Assembly: GCF_000729995.1 (NCBI RefSeq)
Contig: NZ_JNFG01000204.1
Location: forward strand, 1-64,000
DNA from: Caballeronia sordidicola
Lineage (GTDB): Bacteria; Pseudomonadota; Gammaproteobacteria; Burkholderiales; Burkholderiaceae
Direction: 5' to 3'
Length of the DNA: 64,000 nt
The notes beneath the pieces are model-generated. The model saw only the letters and a list, made by a program, of their open reading frames with translations, had not been told where the DNA came from and ran no database searches. A program made the translations under genes and the position numbers. Below are positions 18,255-30,721 of the stretch, one piece after another (position 1 is the first letter of the stretch; the number at the start of each line of letters is the position of its first letter).

Positions 18255-18869
18255 ATGGCGGTGCGAGAGCAGGATCGAGCGCCGGAAGGCGGGCAAGATG
18301 GGCGCGATTCACGCCATGCCGCTGATTTGACCGGACACAAGCCGTCCGGTTCAACGCCCAACACCCCGTCTTCTTCTGGTCAGTCGCGCCACGCGCCGGA
18401 TCATCCATTCGACGATTCGTGGGACGCTGAAGCACAAGATAACAAGACTGTTCCGCTTACGCGGGCAGAGGCGGAGACGCTGTTTGGTCCCAGAGTGAGT
18501 CGTCCATCGCGTGTCACGCCGTTCAAGGTCGTGGCGGCGCAAATGGTTTTGTCCCTGTGTGCGACGTTGGCATGGTGGCTGTTCTACAGTCCACCGGGTG
18601 CCTCCGCGCCGAGCGCCGTAGCGCTATCGGCGTTCCTCGGGGGAGCGATTTGCTGGGTGCCGAGCGGATTGTTCGCAGCACGTCTGAAAGCGAAGAGCGG
18701 CGTTCAAACCGTCGCAAGCTGGGTGATCGGCGAAGCAATCAAGATGGGCGCGACCATCGCCATGTTCGTGGCGATCGCGTACGGTTTCAAAGGCGTACTG
18801 TGGGTGCCGTTGCTGGTGACGTACCTCATCGCGTTGAAGACGTACTGGATCGCGATGGCTTGGAAATAA
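18255..18869 (+). CDS. atpI: ATP synthase protein I
   Basis: Small membrane protein, 204 aa, thought to help assemble the c-ring. A long hydrophilic N-terminus (residues 1-95, rich in Ser, Pro, Asp) precedes three to four hydrophobic segments with the AtpI-like pattern GGAICWVPSGLFAARL. The cytosolic extension makes it longer than the 126-aa E. coli protein. An in-frame GTG at 18243 is an alternative start. First gene of the atp operon. Confidence 0.88.
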   Translation: MAVREQDRAPEGGQDGRDSRHAADLTGHKPSGSTPNTPSSSGQSRHAPDHPFDDSWDAEAQDNKTVPLTRAEAETLFGPRVSRPSRVTPFKVVAAQMVLSLCATLAWWLFYSPPGASAPSAVALSAFLGGAICWVPSGLFAARLKAKSGVQTVASWVIGEAIKMGATIAMFVAIAYGFKGVLWVPLLVTYLIALKTYWIAMAWK

Positions 18870-19064
18870 GTCGCACGACACAAGCGTACCTCGCAGGCAT
18901 GACGTGCCAGGTAAGTGACGGTCCAACGGTATCAGAGCAAATTAATACGTGCGGAGTGCTTCTCCTGCATGCGGGCCCGTGCCCTGCGAATCGCCCATGG
19001 AATGGCGACTCGAGGACCACACGGGCGGCGGAAGATTTTCGACAATTTGGGTGGCTTTAAAGTT

Positions 19065-19916
19065 ATGGCAGCTAGCGAAGGAACGCACGCGATGGATCCG
19101 TCGGAGTACATCGCGCACCACTTGCAGAATCTTTCCACGTCGCCGCAGACGTCGATTTTCGACATCCACGTCTGGAATCTCGACACGTTGTTCTGGTCGA
19201 TTCTTTGCGGCATCGCGACCATCGTGATCCTCGGCCTCGCGGCTCGCAAAGCAACGTCCGGCGTGCCCGGCCGCTTCCAGTGCGCAATCGAGATGCTGGT
19301 CGAGATGGTGGAAGACCAGTCGAAGTCGATGGTCCACGGCAGCCGCCGTTTCATCGCCCCGCTCGCCCTCACGGTGTTCGTGTGGGTTGCGCTCATGAAC
19401 GCGCTCGACTTCATCCCGGTTGATCTGCCCACGCGCGTGATCGGCTGGCTGGGTCTGTCGGAGACGTTCCCGCATATGCGCATCGTCCCGACGGCTGACC
19501 TGAACGGCACGCTCGGCATTGCTATCGGCGTGTTCGTGCTGATGATTTACTACAACTTCAAGATCAAGGGCGTTGGCGGCTTCGTGCACGAACTGCTGTC
19601 CGCTCCGTTCGGCGCGCATCCGCTGCTGTGGATCCCGAACCTTGCACTCAACATCATCGAGTTCGTCGCCAAGACGGTTTCCCTCGGCATGCGGCTGTTC
19701 GGCAACATGTACGCAGGCGAACTGTTGTTCCTGCTGATCGCGTTGCTCGGCAGCATGTGGCACTTCGGCGCGGACGCCTCTGTGCTCGGCTTTTTGGGTC
19801 ACGTAGTGGCAGGGACGGTTTGGGCGATCTTCCACATTCTGATCGTGCTGCTGCAGGCGTTTATTTTCATGATGCTGACGCTGGTGTACCTCGGCCAGGC
19901 GCATGACACGCACTAA
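19065..19916 (+). CDS. atpB: ATP synthase Fo subunit a
   Basis: Proton-channel subunit, 283 aa, stator side of Fo. The essential arginine lies in [17 protein letters not shown], and the N-terminus reads [20 protein letters not shown]. The start at 19065 matches the form remembered for Burkholderia AtpB; upstream in-frame codons from 18915 are rejected. A 195-bp gap separates it from atpI. Confidence 0.96.
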   Translation: MAASEGTHAMDPSEYIAHHLQNLSTSPQTSIFDIHVWNLDTLFWSILCGIATIVILGLAARKATSGVPGRFQCAIEMLVEMVEDQSKSMVHGSRRFIAPLALTVFVWVALMNALDFIPVDLPTRVIGWLGLSETFPHMRIVPTADLNGTLGIAIGVFVLMIYYNFKIKGVGGFVHELLSAPFGAHPLLWIPNLALNIIEFVAKTVSLGMRLFGNMYAGELLFLLIALLGSMWHFGADASVLGFLGHVVAGTVWAIFHILIVLLQAFIFMMLTLVYLGQAHDTH

Positions 19917-20321
<405 letters not shown>

Positions 20322-20458
20322 GGTTCCTCGGAAGTGTGCGCTCGGGCTTTCAAGCTACGGGCGCAGGACGGAACGTGCAACGGCGCTTAATCGATGCAAG
20401 CTTCGATCAGGCGCCTTGCCGTTTCACTCTCCGGATTAGCAACGTTTAAGGAAACACC

Positions 20459-20929
20459 GTGAATCTCAACGCAACCCTGTTTGCGCAAATGGTCGTGTTT
20501 CTGATCCTCGCGTGGTTCACGATGAAGTTCGTGTGGCCGCCGTTGATCAACGCCCTGGATGAGCGCTCGAAGAAGATCGCCGACGGCTTGTCAGCCGCCG
20601 AAAAGGGCAAGGCCGAACTCGAAGCCGCACATAAGCGCGTCGACCAGGAACTCGCGCAAGCCCGCAACGACGGCCAGCAGCGTATTGCGGATGCTGAAAA
20701 GCGCGCAGTCGTAGTCGCCGACGAAATCAAGGCTAACGCCCAGGCCGAAGCGGCGCGCATCATTGCGCAAGCGAAAGCCGACGCAGACCAGCAAGTCGTC
20801 AAAGCGCGCGAAGCATTGCGCGGCGAAGTCGCGGCGCTGGCCGTGAAGGGCGCCGAGCAGATCCTGAAGCGCGAAGTCGATCAATCGGTTCACGCCGAGA
20901 TGCTGAATCAACTCAAAACCGAGCTCTGA
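20459..20929 (+). CDS. atpF: ATP synthase Fo subunit b
   Basis: Peripheral-stalk subunit, 156 aa: one N-terminal membrane helix ([20 protein letters not shown]) followed by a long charged coiled-coil (residues 30-150). It starts with GTG at 20459 after AAGGAAACACC. It lies 137 bp after atpE and 2 bp before atpH. Confidence 0.96.
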   Translation: MNLNATLFAQMVVFLILAWFTMKFVWPPLINALDERSKKIADGLSAAEKGKAELEAAHKRVDQELAQARNDGQQRIADAEKRAVVVADEIKANAQAEAARIIAQAKADADQQVVKAREALRGEVAALAVKGAEQILKREVDQSVHAEMLNQLKTEL

Positions 20930-20931
20930 TC

Positions 20932-21471
20932 ATGGCCGAACTTGCAACCATCGCCCGACCGTACGCAGAAGCCGTATTCCGCGTGGCCGAAGCGGGTGAG
21001 CTCGCCGCCTGGTCTGACTTCGTCGAGGAGCTGGCTCAGGTTGCGCGTCTGCCTGAAGTGCTGTCCATCGCGACGAGCCCGAAAGTGAGCCGCGACCAGG
21101 TCAGCGACCTGTTGTTGGCGGCGGTGAAATCGCCGATCGCGAAGCAGCCGGAGGCGAAGAACCTGGTGCGGATGCTGGTGGACAACCATCGGCTGACGCT
21201 GATGCCTGAAATTGCCGTGCAGTTCGACGAGCTGAAGAATTCCCGCGAAGGTGCGGCCGATGCGCTAATTGTCAGCGCATTCCCGCTGGAAGGCGCACAG
21301 TTGACCGACCTTGTCGCGAATCTCGAACGCAAGTTCCACTGCAAGCTGAAACCTACTGTTGAAGTCGATAAGTCGCTGATTGGCGGTGTTCGCGTGACGG
21401 TAGGCGACGAAGTACTGGATACCTCGGTCCGCGCGCGCCTTGCGAGCATGCAGACGGCGCTGTCCGCCTGA
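20932..21471 (+). CDS. atpH: ATP synthase F1 subunit delta
   Basis: Stalk-to-F1 connector (OSCP family), 179 aa. It begins [16 protein letters not shown], the conserved N-terminal motif, and ends with the family signature [19 protein letters not shown]. Starts 2 bp after atpF and should be coupled to it. Confidence 0.96.
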   Translation: MAELATIARPYAEAVFRVAEAGELAAWSDFVEELAQVARLPEVLSIATSPKVSRDQVSDLLLAAVKSPIAKQPEAKNLVRMLVDNHRLTLMPEIAVQFDELKNSREGAADALIVSAFPLEGAQLTDLVANLERKFHCKLKPTVEVDKSLIGGVRVTVGDEVLDTSVRARLASMQTALSA

Positions 21472-21519
21472 CGCGCTTTTGCGCCGGCGCGGTTAAGAAT
21501 TGACTATCAGGAGTGACTA

Positions 21520-23061
21520 ATGCAACTCAATCCCTCTGAGATCAGCGAGCTGATCAAGAGCCGGATCCAGGGTCTGGAAGCGAGCGCCGATGTTCGCAAC
21601 CAAGGCACTGTGATTTCCGTGACCGACGGTATCGTGCGTATTCACGGTTTGTCGGACGTGATGCAGGGCGAAATGCTCGAATTCACGGGCAATACCTTCG
21701 GCCTCGCGCTGAACCTCGAGCGCGATTCGGTTGGCGCCGTGATTTTGGGCGAATACGAACACATTTCGGAAGGCGACATCGTCAAGACGACGGGCCGCAT
21801 TCTTGAAGTGCCGGTGGGTCCGGAACTGCTCGGCCGTGTGGTCGACGCACTGGGCGTGCCTATCGACGGTAAGGGTCCGGTCAACGCAAAGCTGACCGAC
21901 GCTGTCGAAAAGATTGCACCGGGCGTGATCTGGCGTAAGGGCGTGTCGGAGCCGGTTCAAACGGGTTTGAAGTCCATCGACGCAATGGTGCCGGTTGGCC
22001 GTGGCCAGCGCGAGCTGATCATTGGCGACCGCCAGTGCGGCAAGACGGCCGTGGCCATTGACGCGATCATCAACCAGAAGGGCAAGAACCTCTTCTGTAT
22101 CTACGTTGCAATCGGGCAGAAAGCTTCGTCGATCATGAACGTGGTGCGCAAGCTGGAAGAAAGCGGCGCAATGGAATACACGGTCGTGGTCGCGGCTTCG
22201 GCTTCGGAATCGGCTGCGATGCAATACCTCGCACCGTACGCCGGCTGCACGATGGGCGAATACTTCCGCGATCGCGGTCAAGACGCGCTGATCGTGTATG
22301 ACGATTTGACCAAGCAAGCATGGGCGTATCGTCAGATTTCGCTGCTGCTGCGCCGTCCGCCGGGTCGTGAAGCATATCCGGGCGACGTGTTCTACCTGCA
22401 CTCGCGTTTGCTGGAGCGTGCTGCTCGCGTGTCGGAAGACTACGTTGAGAAGTTCACGAAGGGCGAAGTGAAGGGCAAGAGCGGTTCGCTGACGGCACTG
22501 CCGGTCATCGAAACGCAAGCCGGCGACGTGACCGCATTCGTTCCGACGAACGTGATCTCGATTACCGACGGCCAGATCTTCCTGGAAACCGACTTGTTCA
22601 ACGCCGGTATTCGTCCTGCTATTAACGCAGGCGTGTCCGTGTCGCGAGTCGGCGGTGCAGCGCAGACCAAGGTAATCAAGAAGCTGTCCGGCGGTATTCG
22701 TACCGACTTGGCGCAGTATCGTGAATTGGCCGCGTTCTCGCAGTTCGCATCGGACCTGGACGAAGCGACGCGTAAGCAACTGGAACGCGGTCGGCGCGTG
22801 ACGGAATTGCTGAAGCAGCCGCAATATCAGCCGCTGCAAGTGTGGGAACTGGCGATCGCGCTGTTTGCCGCGAACAACGGTTACCTCGACGATCTCGAAG
22901 TTGCTCAGGTGCTGCCGTTCGAAAAGGGTCTTCGCGACTATTTGAAGACGAAGCACACGGACTTGATCAATCGCATCGAACAGAACAAAGACTTGTCGAA
23001 GGACGACGAAGGCGCATTGCATGCCGCGCTGAAGGACTTCAAGAAGTCGGGCGCTTACTGA
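21520..23061 (+). CDS. atpA: ATP synthase F1 subunit alpha
   Basis: Non-catalytic nucleotide-binding subunit, 513 aa. Walker A is GDRQCGKTA near residue 170, with the family signature [17 protein letters not shown] and the N-terminal [16 protein letters not shown]. It follows GGAGTGACTA. Length matches bacterial AtpA. Confidence 0.98.
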   Translation: MQLNPSEISELIKSRIQGLEASADVRNQGTVISVTDGIVRIHGLSDVMQGEMLEFTGNTFGLALNLERDSVGAVILGEYEHISEGDIVKTTGRILEVPVGPELLGRVVDALGVPIDGKGPVNAKLTDAVEKIAPGVIWRKGVSEPVQTGLKSIDAMVPVGRGQRELIIGDRQCGKTAVAIDAIINQKGKNLFCIYVAIGQKASSIMNVVRKLEESGAMEYTVVVAASASESAAMQYLAPYAGCTMGEYFRDRGQDALIVYDDLTKQAWAYRQISLLLRRPPGREAYPGDVFYLHSRLLERAARVSEDYVEKFTKGEVKGKSGSLTALPVIETQAGDVTAFVPTNVISITDGQIFLETDLFNAGIRPAINAGVSVSRVGGAAQTKVIKKLSGGIRTDLAQYRELAAFSQFASDLDEATRKQLERGRRVTELLKQPQYQPLQVWELAIALFAANNGYLDDLEVAQVLPFEKGLRDYLKTKHTDLINRIEQNKDLSKDDEGALHAALKDFKKSGAY

Positions 23062-23197
23062 TCCTCGTATTGGTCGAACTTTGAAGCGGCGCGGGCCGCT
23101 TTCAGAAGCAACGAAGCATCCCGCGCCACTTCGATAGCTTTGCATGGGTCCCGAGTAAGCGCTAAAGCGCAAACTCTGGCCGACAATGGAGTAAGCA

Positions 23198-24100
23198 ATG
23201 GCTGGAATGAAGGAAATCCGCGGCAAGATCAAGAGCGTGCAAAACACGCGCAAGATCACCAAGGCGATGGAAATGGTGGCTGCGTCGAAAATGCGCCGCG
23301 CGCAGGAGCGCATGCGCGCTGCTCGCCCGTATGCCGACAAGATCCGCGACGTCGCGGCTCACATGAGCGCTGCCACGCCTGAGTATCGCCATCCGTTCAT
23401 GGTTGAGAACAAGGGCGCGAAAGCGGCCGGCATGATCCTCGTCACGACCGATAAAGGTCTGTGCGGCGGCATGAACACGAACGTGCTGCGCGCAGCGCTC
23501 CTGAAGTTCAAGGAGCTCGAGCAGAAAGGTCAGACGATCGAAGCATCGGCGATCGGCAGCAAAGGTCTGGGCTTCCTGAACCGGTTGAAGGCCAAGACCG
23601 TGTCGCAAGTCACGCATCTGGGCGACACGCCGCATCTGGAAAAGCTGATCGGCGCGATCAAGGTTCAGCTCGACCTGTATTCGGAAGGCAAGATCAGCGC
23701 GGTTTATCTGGCGTTCACCCGCTTCGTCAACACGATGAAGCAGGAAGCCGTGATCGAACAATTGCTGCCTTTGTCGGCAAGCGATTTCGCACGCAAGGAC
23801 GGCCTCGATAAAAACAGCGAACCGGTTACGCCGAAGACTTCGTGGGATTACATCTACGAACCGGATGCGCAGACGGTGGTCGACGAACTGCTCGTGCGTT
23901 ATGTCGAAGCGCTCGTGTATCAGGCAGTGGCGGAAAACATGGCATCGGAGCAATCGGCTCGCATGGTCGCCATGAAGGCCGCTTCGGATAACGCGAAGAC
24001 CGTGATCGGCGAATTGCAGCTCGTGTACAACAAGAGCCGGCAAGCATCGATTACGAAGGAATTGTCAGAAATCGTCGGTGGCGCTGCAGCGGTCGGTTGA
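23198..24100 (+). CDS. atpG: ATP synthase F1 subunit gamma
   Basis: Central rotor shaft, 300 aa. The N-terminal helix [20 protein letters not shown] and the C-terminal helix ([18 protein letters not shown]...[19 protein letters not shown]) form the coiled coil; [11 protein letters not shown] is the conserved globular motif. It lies 136 bp after atpA. Confidence 0.97.
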   Translation: MAGMKEIRGKIKSVQNTRKITKAMEMVAASKMRRAQERMRAARPYADKIRDVAAHMSAATPEYRHPFMVENKGAKAAGMILVTTDKGLCGGMNTNVLRAALLKFKELEQKGQTIEASAIGSKGLGFLNRLKAKTVSQVTHLGDTPHLEKLIGAIKVQLDLYSEGKISAVYLAFTRFVNTMKQEAVIEQLLPLSASDFARKDGLDKNSEPVTPKTSWDYIYEPDAQTVVDELLVRYVEALVYQAVAENMASEQSARMVAMKAASDNAKTVIGELQLVYNKSRQASITKELSEIVGGAAAVG

Positions 24101-24106
24101 TCGTGA

Positions 24107-25561
<1,455 letters not shown>

Positions 25562-25571
25562 GGATCGGGCG

Positions 25572-25608
25572 GGCGCGGGTTTTCGGACGAAAACCCGCGC
25601 CTCTTTAA
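25572..25608 (+). terminator. Strong hairpin between atpD and atpC
   Basis: GGCGCGGGTTTT (25572-25583), loop CGGACG, AAAACCCGCGCC (25590-25601), then TCTTTAAT. The stem is perfect over 12 bp but the T run is interrupted. It could attenuate transcription into atpC or stabilise the upstream mRNA. Confidence 0.6.
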
Positions 25609-25639
25609 TACGCTCATCCAGCCTTGCATGGGAGTCGAT

Positions 25640-26065
25640 ATGGCAACAATTCAAGTAGACGTCGTCAGCGCGGAAGAGCAGATCTTCTCGGGCCGGGCGA
25701 AGTTCGTCGCACTGCCGGGCGAAGCGGGTGAACTCGGCATTCTGCCGGGCCACACGCCGCTCATCACGCGGATTCGTCCGGGTGCTGTGCGTATCGAAGC
25801 GGAGAACGGTGACGAAGAGTTCGTGTTCGTTGCAGGCGGAATTCTCGAGATCCAGCCGGGCGTGGTGACGGTTCTGGCCGATACCGCGATCCGTGGTCAG
25901 GATCTCGATGAAGCGAAGGCGCTGGAAGCGAAGAAGCGCGCTGAGGAAGCGCTGCAGAACACGGGTTCGAACCTCGAGTACGCGACCGCGCAAGCGGAAT
26001 TGGCGTACGCGACGGCTCAGATCGCGGCGATTCAGCGGCTGCGGAAACTGCGCGGTAATCACTAA
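25640..26065 (+). CDS. atpC: ATP synthase F1 subunit epsilon
   Basis: Regulatory rotor subunit, 141 aa: N-terminal beta-sandwich ([38 protein letters not shown]) and a C-terminal two-helix hairpin that can inhibit ATP hydrolysis. The start at 25640 follows GGAGTCGAT. Last gene of the operon. Confidence 0.97.
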   Translation: MATIQVDVVSAEEQIFSGRAKFVALPGEAGELGILPGHTPLITRIRPGAVRIEAENGDEEFVFVAGGILEIQPGVVTVLADTAIRGQDLDEAKALEAKKRAEEALQNTGSNLEYATAQAELAYATAQIAAIQRLRKLRGNH

Positions 26066-26095
26066 GCGTTTCGCGAGTTTTGGTTTCAGGAAAAA

Positions 26096-26117
26096 GCAGC
26101 CTTCGGGCTGCTTTTTT
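26096..26117 (+). terminator. atp operon terminator
   Basis: GCAGCC-TTCG-GGCTGC with a TTTTTT tail and a matching A run on the left. A classic UUCG-loop intrinsic terminator 30 bp after atpC. Confidence 0.92.
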
Positions 26118-26335
26118 ATTGCCGCTCAAAACGGCGATGCGTGCGCCAACACATACGTCCAGGCCCGCGCACTTCCGCGCAAAACTGCACAACGAACATG
26201 CGTTGATCCGGGCCTTTTTGCGGGTAACACTCAATGCCCTAGCTCTCCCTCGCGATGCACAATTGGCCTTCCGAATCGCTTTCATGGCGCTTCGTCTTTG
26301 TCTTATAGCGCCATCCCACGGAGGAGACCGTCGAT

Positions 26336-28066
26336 ATGCCTACCCAACCAACGCACGCCGGGCCGCAGATCGAACCACGCGACGGTTTGTCGTACGTTCG
26401 CGGCTCGACTGACATTCCGCTGAGCGACGCCACCGTTTCCCGCTTCCTGCGCGGTACGGCCGCGAAATATCCCGACCGTCCTGCGGTGATTTTCCGCGAG
26501 CAAAACATCCGTTGGACCTGGCGCGAATTCGCCGATGAAGTCGATGTCCTCGCGTCGGGTTTGCTCAAGCTTGGCGTTGAAGCGGGCGACCGCGTTGGCA
26601 TCTGGTCGCCGAACCGCGCCGAATGGCTGCTGACGCAATTCGCCACCGCGCGGATGGGCGCGATCCTCGTGAATATCAACCCGGCGTATCGGCTGGCGGA
26701 GCTCGAGTACGCGCTGAACAAGGTCGGCTGCAAAGCGCTGATCGCGGCGGAACAATTCAAGACATCGAAGTATCTGGAGATGCTGCAAGCGTTAGCGCCG
26801 GAACTCGCCACCGCCAAACCTGGCGCGCTCAACGCAGCGCGTTTCCCTGATTTAAAAGCCGTGATCCGAATGGGCGAGGGCGCCACCCCCGGCATGCTGC
26901 GTTTTCCCGACGTCATGTCGCGCGGCCGGGATGGGCTCGACACGGTGCAACTCGACGCGCTGGAATCGACGCTCACAGACCACGATCCTATCAACATCCA
27001 GTTCACGAGCGGCACCACCGGCAACCCCAAGGGCGCCACGCTCACGCATCACAACGTGGTGAACAACGGCCGTTACATCGCACACTCGATGTTGCTCACC
27101 GAACAGGATTCGCTGTGCATCCCCGTGCCGCTGTATCACTGCTTCGGCATGGTGCTGGCGGTGCTTGCGTGTGTATCCGTGGGCGCAGCGATGGTATTTC
27201 CAGGCGAAGCCTTTGATCCCGCCGCCACCCTCGCAGCTGTCGATGAAGAACGGTGCACGGCACTGCACGGTGTGCCGACGATGTTTATCGCGGAACTCGA
27301 TCTCCCGAACTTCGATAAATACGACCTGAGCCGTTTGCGTACCGGGATCATGGCGGGTTCGCCGTGCCCCATCGAAACGATGAAAAAGGTCGTCTCGCGG
27401 ATGCACCTGCGCGAAATCACGATCGCATACGGAATGACCGAGACGAGCCCGGTGTCGTTTCAAAGCTCGACCACCGATCCCCTCGATAAACGCACAACGA
27501 CCGTCGGTCAGATCCAGCCGCATCTGGAGGTGAAGCTGGTTGATCCGCTAGGCGAAATCGTCCCGGTTGGTGAGACCGGCGAACTCTGCACGCGCGGTTA
27601 TTCGGTGATGAAAGGATATTGGGGCGACGAAGAAAAAACGCGCGAAGCGATTATCGATGGCTGGATGCATACCGGCGATCTGGCCACCGTCGACGCAGAG
27701 GGATATTGCAATATCGTCGGACGATTAAAGGACATGTTGATTCGCGGTGGCGAAAACATTTATCCGCGCGAGATTGAAGAATTCCTGTTCCGGCACCCGA
27801 AGATTCAATCAGCCCAGGTATTCGGTGTTCCGGATAGTAAATACGGCGAGGAAGTATGCGCGTGGATTGTTCTCCGCCAGGGAGAGTACGCGACGACAGA
27901 AGACATTCGCGAATTTTGCCAAGGACAGATCGCGCACTACAAGATTCCGAAGCATATCCGCTTTGTCGATGAGTTGCCGATGACGGTCACCGGCAAGGTC
28001 CAGAAGTTCATCATGCGAGCAAAGATGATCGAGGAATTGAAGCTATCGGAAGCTAAAACCGCGTAA
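26336..28066 (+). CDS. Acyl-CoA synthetase (AMP-binding), medium/long-chain fatty acid type
   Basis: ANL-superfamily adenylate-forming enzyme, 576 aa. It activates a carboxylic acid to acyl-AMP and then to the CoA thioester. The P-loop [18 protein letters not shown] is near residue 222; [10 protein letters not shown], the hinge region [20 protein letters not shown] and the catalytic lysine in [11 protein letters not shown] are all present. The organisation resembles FadD-like acyl-CoA synthetases, but chain length cannot be told. It follows GGAGGAGACC and appears monocistronic. Confidence 0.9.
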   Translation: MPTQPTHAGPQIEPRDGLSYVRGSTDIPLSDATVSRFLRGTAAKYPDRPAVIFREQNIRWTWREFADEVDVLASGLLKLGVEAGDRVGIWSPNRAEWLLTQFATARMGAILVNINPAYRLAELEYALNKVGCKALIAAEQFKTSKYLEMLQALAPELATAKPGALNAARFPDLKAVIRMGEGATPGMLRFPDVMSRGRDGLDTVQLDALESTLTDHDPINIQFTSGTTGNPKGATLTHHNVVNNGRYIAHSMLLTEQDSLCIPVPLYHCFGMVLAVLACVSVGAAMVFPGEAFDPAATLAAVDEERCTALHGVPTMFIAELDLPNFDKYDLSRLRTGIMAGSPCPIETMKKVVSRMHLREITIAYGMTETSPVSFQSSTTDPLDKRTTTVGQIQPHLEVKLVDPLGEIVPVGETGELCTRGYSVMKGYWGDEEKTREAIIDGWMHTGDLATVDAEGYCNIVGRLKDMLIRGGENIYPREIEEFLFRHPKIQSAQVFGVPDSKYGEEVCAWIVLRQGEYATTEDIREFCQGQIAHYKIPKHIRFVDELPMTVTGKVQKFIMRAKMIEELKLSEAKTA

Positions 28067-28097
28067 CTACAAGTGATCTCTTGATATCTACAATTAA

Positions 28098-28131
28098 AAA
28101 TGGCCGCCGGAATAATCGCGGCGGCCATTTA
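28098..28131 (+). terminator. Terminator-like hairpin after acyl-CoA synthetase
   Basis: TGGCCGCC (28101-28108) pairs with GGCGGCCA (28120-28127) across an 11-base loop and is followed by TTT; A and T flanks extend the stem. Short T run. Confidence 0.6.
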
Positions 28132-28159
28132 AGTTCTTACGCAAACGTTTGTACAGGAC

Positions 28160-28185
28160 AAAAAAAAGCGGGCCTGGAGCCCGCT
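28160..28185 (-). terminator. Rho-independent terminator, minus strand
   Basis: Stem AGCGGGC (28167-28173) / GCCCGCT (28179-28185), loop CTGGA, with seven A on the left that read as TTTTTTT on the minus strand. No recognised minus-strand gene lies upstream of it. Confidence 0.75.
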
Positions 28186-28189
28186 AAAA

Positions 28190-28470
28190 ACCACACGCTA
28201 CGGGGTTAGCGCGAGGAGACCAAGGGTGGGACCGGCCGATATGATTTCATCAGCCAACGACCCCAACAAACATGTCCCTGAAGCTGGGATTCGGCACTAT
28301 GCCGACCATCGAATGCAACTCAACGTTGTAATTCACCAACGCTGCACTCGATCACATCCGTGTTGAGACCGTTGAAGTGATTGTGGGCGAATAATCCAGG
28401 CATCACCGTAACAAAGTGTTTCAGGTTGTAACCCCTGACGAACAAGGCTCGGCGATTAATCTGTCCAAAT
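28190..28470 (-). ncRNA. Candidate minus-strand small RNA or small-protein transcript
   Basis: Defined only by the strong minus-strand terminator at 28160-28185 and the lack of any gene upstream of it before the divergent esterase. On the minus strand a short frame reads MPGLFAHNHFNGLNTDVIE and stops soon after (27 codons), with possible TTG extension. I do not recognise an RNA family. Boundaries are approximate. Confidence 0.3.
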
Positions 28471-28610
28471 TTTGTCGATTATGGTGATTTACAAGTCGAT
28501 ATTTCGGCGCGTTTTAGAAATGCTTGCGCTGCCAAGCGCGATATGTAGATTTTAAGGACAATCAAAAACCGTCGCCCGACCGGGCGGCGAATTGCACTGG
28601 AGACAAGCGC

Positions 28611-29558
28611 ATGACCATCGACGCAGACCTTCTCGCCTATTACGCCAAGGTTGCGGCAGCGTTCCCCGAACTTCCGCCCGATGCCGATCCTTTAGCCATT
28701 CGACGCCAATTTCAGGATGTCGCGCGTGAGTTTGCGGCGCCGCGTCCGCTTGGCGTCGATGTTGAAGACACAGCCGTGCCGCTCAATGGACGTACGCTGC
28801 GGGCGCGGGTTTACCGGCCGGCAGGGGCCAGGAAGCCATTGCCTCTCGTGGTCTACTTTCATGGCGGCGGGTGGGTGGTCGGGGACCTGGAGACGCACGA
28901 CCTGATGGTCGCGCGATTCGCTCAGGATTCGCATTGCGCGGTCGTGAGCGTCGATTACCGAATGGCACCGGAGCACCCGTTCCCCGCGCCCGTTGACGAC
29001 GCGCTCGATGCGCTGCTGTGGCTCGCCGAGCATCGTTCGCGTCTGGGTTTTGCGACCAGCCGGCTGGGCGTGGCCGGCGACAGCGCCGGCGCTCATCTCG
29101 CGGCCGTGACTGCGCGTGCTGCGAACGATCGTGTGGCTGGTCTGGTCACGGCGCAGTTGCTGATCTATCCGGTGGCGCGCTGCCGTTTCGAGGGCGGCAG
29201 CTTTACGGCGAATGCGGAAGGGCCGGGCTTGACCACCGAAGAAATGCGCTTTTACTGGGCCCAATTCCTGACGGCCGAACCGCCTGCCGATGACGACGTG
29301 CGGGCGTTTCCGCTCGCGCAGTCCTGCGATCGGACGCCGGCGCAGGCGTTGATTGTTGCTGCAGCTTACGATCCGCTGTATGACGACGCCCATGAATTCG
29401 CACGTTTTCTGGAAGCGAACGGCGGCCGTACCGAGGTAATTGACGCGCACGACATGACGCATGGCTTCGGCCGGATCCAGGCGCATTCAAAATCGGCGGC
29501 GGTCTGGATGAAAAAAACGTCGGAACGCTTCGGTGAATTGTTACATGCGGTGCGTTGA
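28611..29558 (+). CDS. Alpha/beta hydrolase, hormone-sensitive-lipase-like esterase
   Basis: Family IV carboxylesterase, 315 aa. The oxyanion motif HGGGWVVGD is near residue 84, the nucleophile elbow is GDSAG near residue 156, and the catalytic Asp and His fit AAYDPLYDDA and DMTHGFGR. The start at 28611 follows GGAGACAAGCGC. No signal peptide, so cytosolic; likely substrates are short-chain esters. Single gene between two convergent terminators. Confidence 0.9.
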   Translation: MTIDADLLAYYAKVAAAFPELPPDADPLAIRRQFQDVAREFAAPRPLGVDVEDTAVPLNGRTLRARVYRPAGARKPLPLVVYFHGGGWVVGDLETHDLMVARFAQDSHCAVVSVDYRMAPEHPFPAPVDDALDALLWLAEHRSRLGFATSRLGVAGDSAGAHLAAVTARAANDRVAGLVTAQLLIYPVARCRFEGGSFTANAEGPGLTTEEMRFYWAQFLTAEPPADDDVRAFPLAQSCDRTPAQALIVAAAYDPLYDDAHEFARFLEANGGRTEVIDAHDMTHGFGRIQAHSKSAAVWMKKTSERFGELLHAVR

Positions 29559-29644
29559 CTTTTCGATGCCGAGCGACATCAGCTTACGCGATACTTACGT
29601 AAAGCTATCAATTTTCTGAACTTGCCATGAGCGCTAGCCGACGT

Positions 29645-29673
29645 GCAAAAAAGGCGGCCCGACTCCGGCCGCC
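29645..29673 (-). terminator. Terminator of the PheC-like gene
   Basis: GGCGGCC / GGCCGCC hairpin whose left flank AAAAAA reads as TTTTTT on the minus strand, just after the stop of the minus-strand gene at 29681. Confidence 0.85.
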
Positions 29674-29680
29674 TTCGCTC

Positions 29681-30547
29681 TCATTTCAGCCATTTATCGA
29701 GAACTGCCTGAAACTCGCCTGTCGAGCGTGACAGGTGCAGCCACTGATCGACATATTGCTGGAACACCACATCGCCGCGCGGCAGCAGATACGCTTTTTC
29801 TCCGAACTGGAACGGCTTGTCCGGATGGACCGAGCACAAGCCGGGATTCAGCTTTTGCTGGAGTAGCGTTTCGGAAGCATCGGTGACCATCACGTCGGCT
29901 TGACCGTCGAGGATTTGCTTGAAGATGGTCACGTTGTCGGGGTACTCGATCAGTTGCGAGTGCGTGAAGAACTGCTTCGCGAACTTCTCGTTCGTACCGC
30001 CCGGATTGACGATGGTGCGTACGCCCGCTTGATCGATTTGCGCGACGGTCTGGTATTTATCGACGTCGGCGCAGCGGACGATGGGTGTCTTGCCGTCGAC
30101 CATGTAGGGCTGGGTGAAGAATGCGCGTTTCTGGCGTTCGAGCGAGGTTGAAACCCCGCCGACCGCAATGTCGCACTTCGCGACGAAATCGTTCATCAGG
30201 CTCGACCACGATGTCTTGATGAACTCGGCTTTGACGTTCATTGACTGGGCGAGGTTTTGCGCGGCGTCGATGTCGATGCCTTCGAACTGGCCGTCCGGCC
30301 TCAGGAACGAGTACGGCTTGTAGTCGCCCGTTGTGCAAACGCGCAGCGTGCCGCGCGCGAGGATTTCGTCGAGTCTCGATGGAGCGGCCGCCGCGCTGGC
30401 CGGTAGCGTTGCGCCGGGAGCGGCGATGATGCTGCCGCCTTGTACGGTTTGCGCCTGCGCGCCGATGGCGAAGCCGAGCAGCAGCGCGCAAGCGCCCGTG
30501 CGAAAGACACCGCGAAGCAACGTGCAACCAGAGGCAAGAACTTTCAT
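29681..30547 (-). CDS. Periplasmic PheC-like cyclohexadienyl dehydratase / amino-acid binding protein
   Basis: Type II solute-binding-protein fold, 288 aa, with signal peptide MKVLASGCTLLRGVFRTG...GAQAQ. The mature chain shares many blocks with the Pseudomonas cyclohexadienyl dehydratase PheC as I remember it: RLDEILARGTLRV, TTGDYKPYSF, DGKTPIV, IVNPGGTNEKFA, DNVTIFKQILDG, FGEKAYLLPRGD. PheC converts prephenate/arogenate to phenylpyruvate/phenylalanine in the periplasm and evolved from amino-acid binding proteins, so a pure transport role remains possible. No permease genes adjoin it, which favours the enzyme. The start follows AGGAGTGTCG. Confidence 0.75.
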   Translation of the reverse strand: MKVLASGCTLLRGVFRTGACALLLGFAIGAQAQTVQGGSIIAAPGATLPASAAAAPSRLDEILARGTLRVCTTGDYKPYSFLRPDGQFEGIDIDAAQNLAQSMNVKAEFIKTSWSSLMNDFVAKCDIAVGGVSTSLERQKRAFFTQPYMVDGKTPIVRCADVDKYQTVAQIDQAGVRTIVNPGGTNEKFAKQFFTHSQLIEYPDNVTIFKQILDGQADVMVTDASETLLQQKLNPGLCSVHPDKPFQFGEKAYLLPRGDVVFQQYVDQWLHLSRSTGEFQAVLDKWLK

Positions 30548-30721
30548 CGACACTCCTGGAAAGATTATTTCAGCCGCCGATGATATCGAAGCGGGGCGTC
30601 GTTGGCATCCGGTTTTAAAGGCGCACCGACCCTTGGCCACAACGCCAAAATCCCCCTTCCTTGAATGCGAACGCAAACCCTCGTCCGGTAGAATGCCCCT
30701 TTGCCCTACGCTCCAATCCCC

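Larger units (their letters stand above)
28067..28610. other. Intergenic region with a minus-strand terminator
   Basis: About 540 bp without an assignable gene. Besides the hairpin at 28098-28131 it holds a second hairpin at 28160-28185 whose T run is on the minus strand. That implies a leftward transcript from roughly 28200-28560. On that strand the longest frame there encodes about 50 codons without a good ATG (28-41 residues from TTG or ATG starts), so a small RNA or a very short protein are both possible. Confidence 0.5.

Noticed and set aside
21517-23340. 607-codon open frame on the minus strand across atpA
   Set aside because: It is a shadow of atpA in a GC-rich genome, rich in Arg/His with no domain. 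The same applies to the 665-codon minus frame across atpD/atpC and the 446-448-codon frames across putA.
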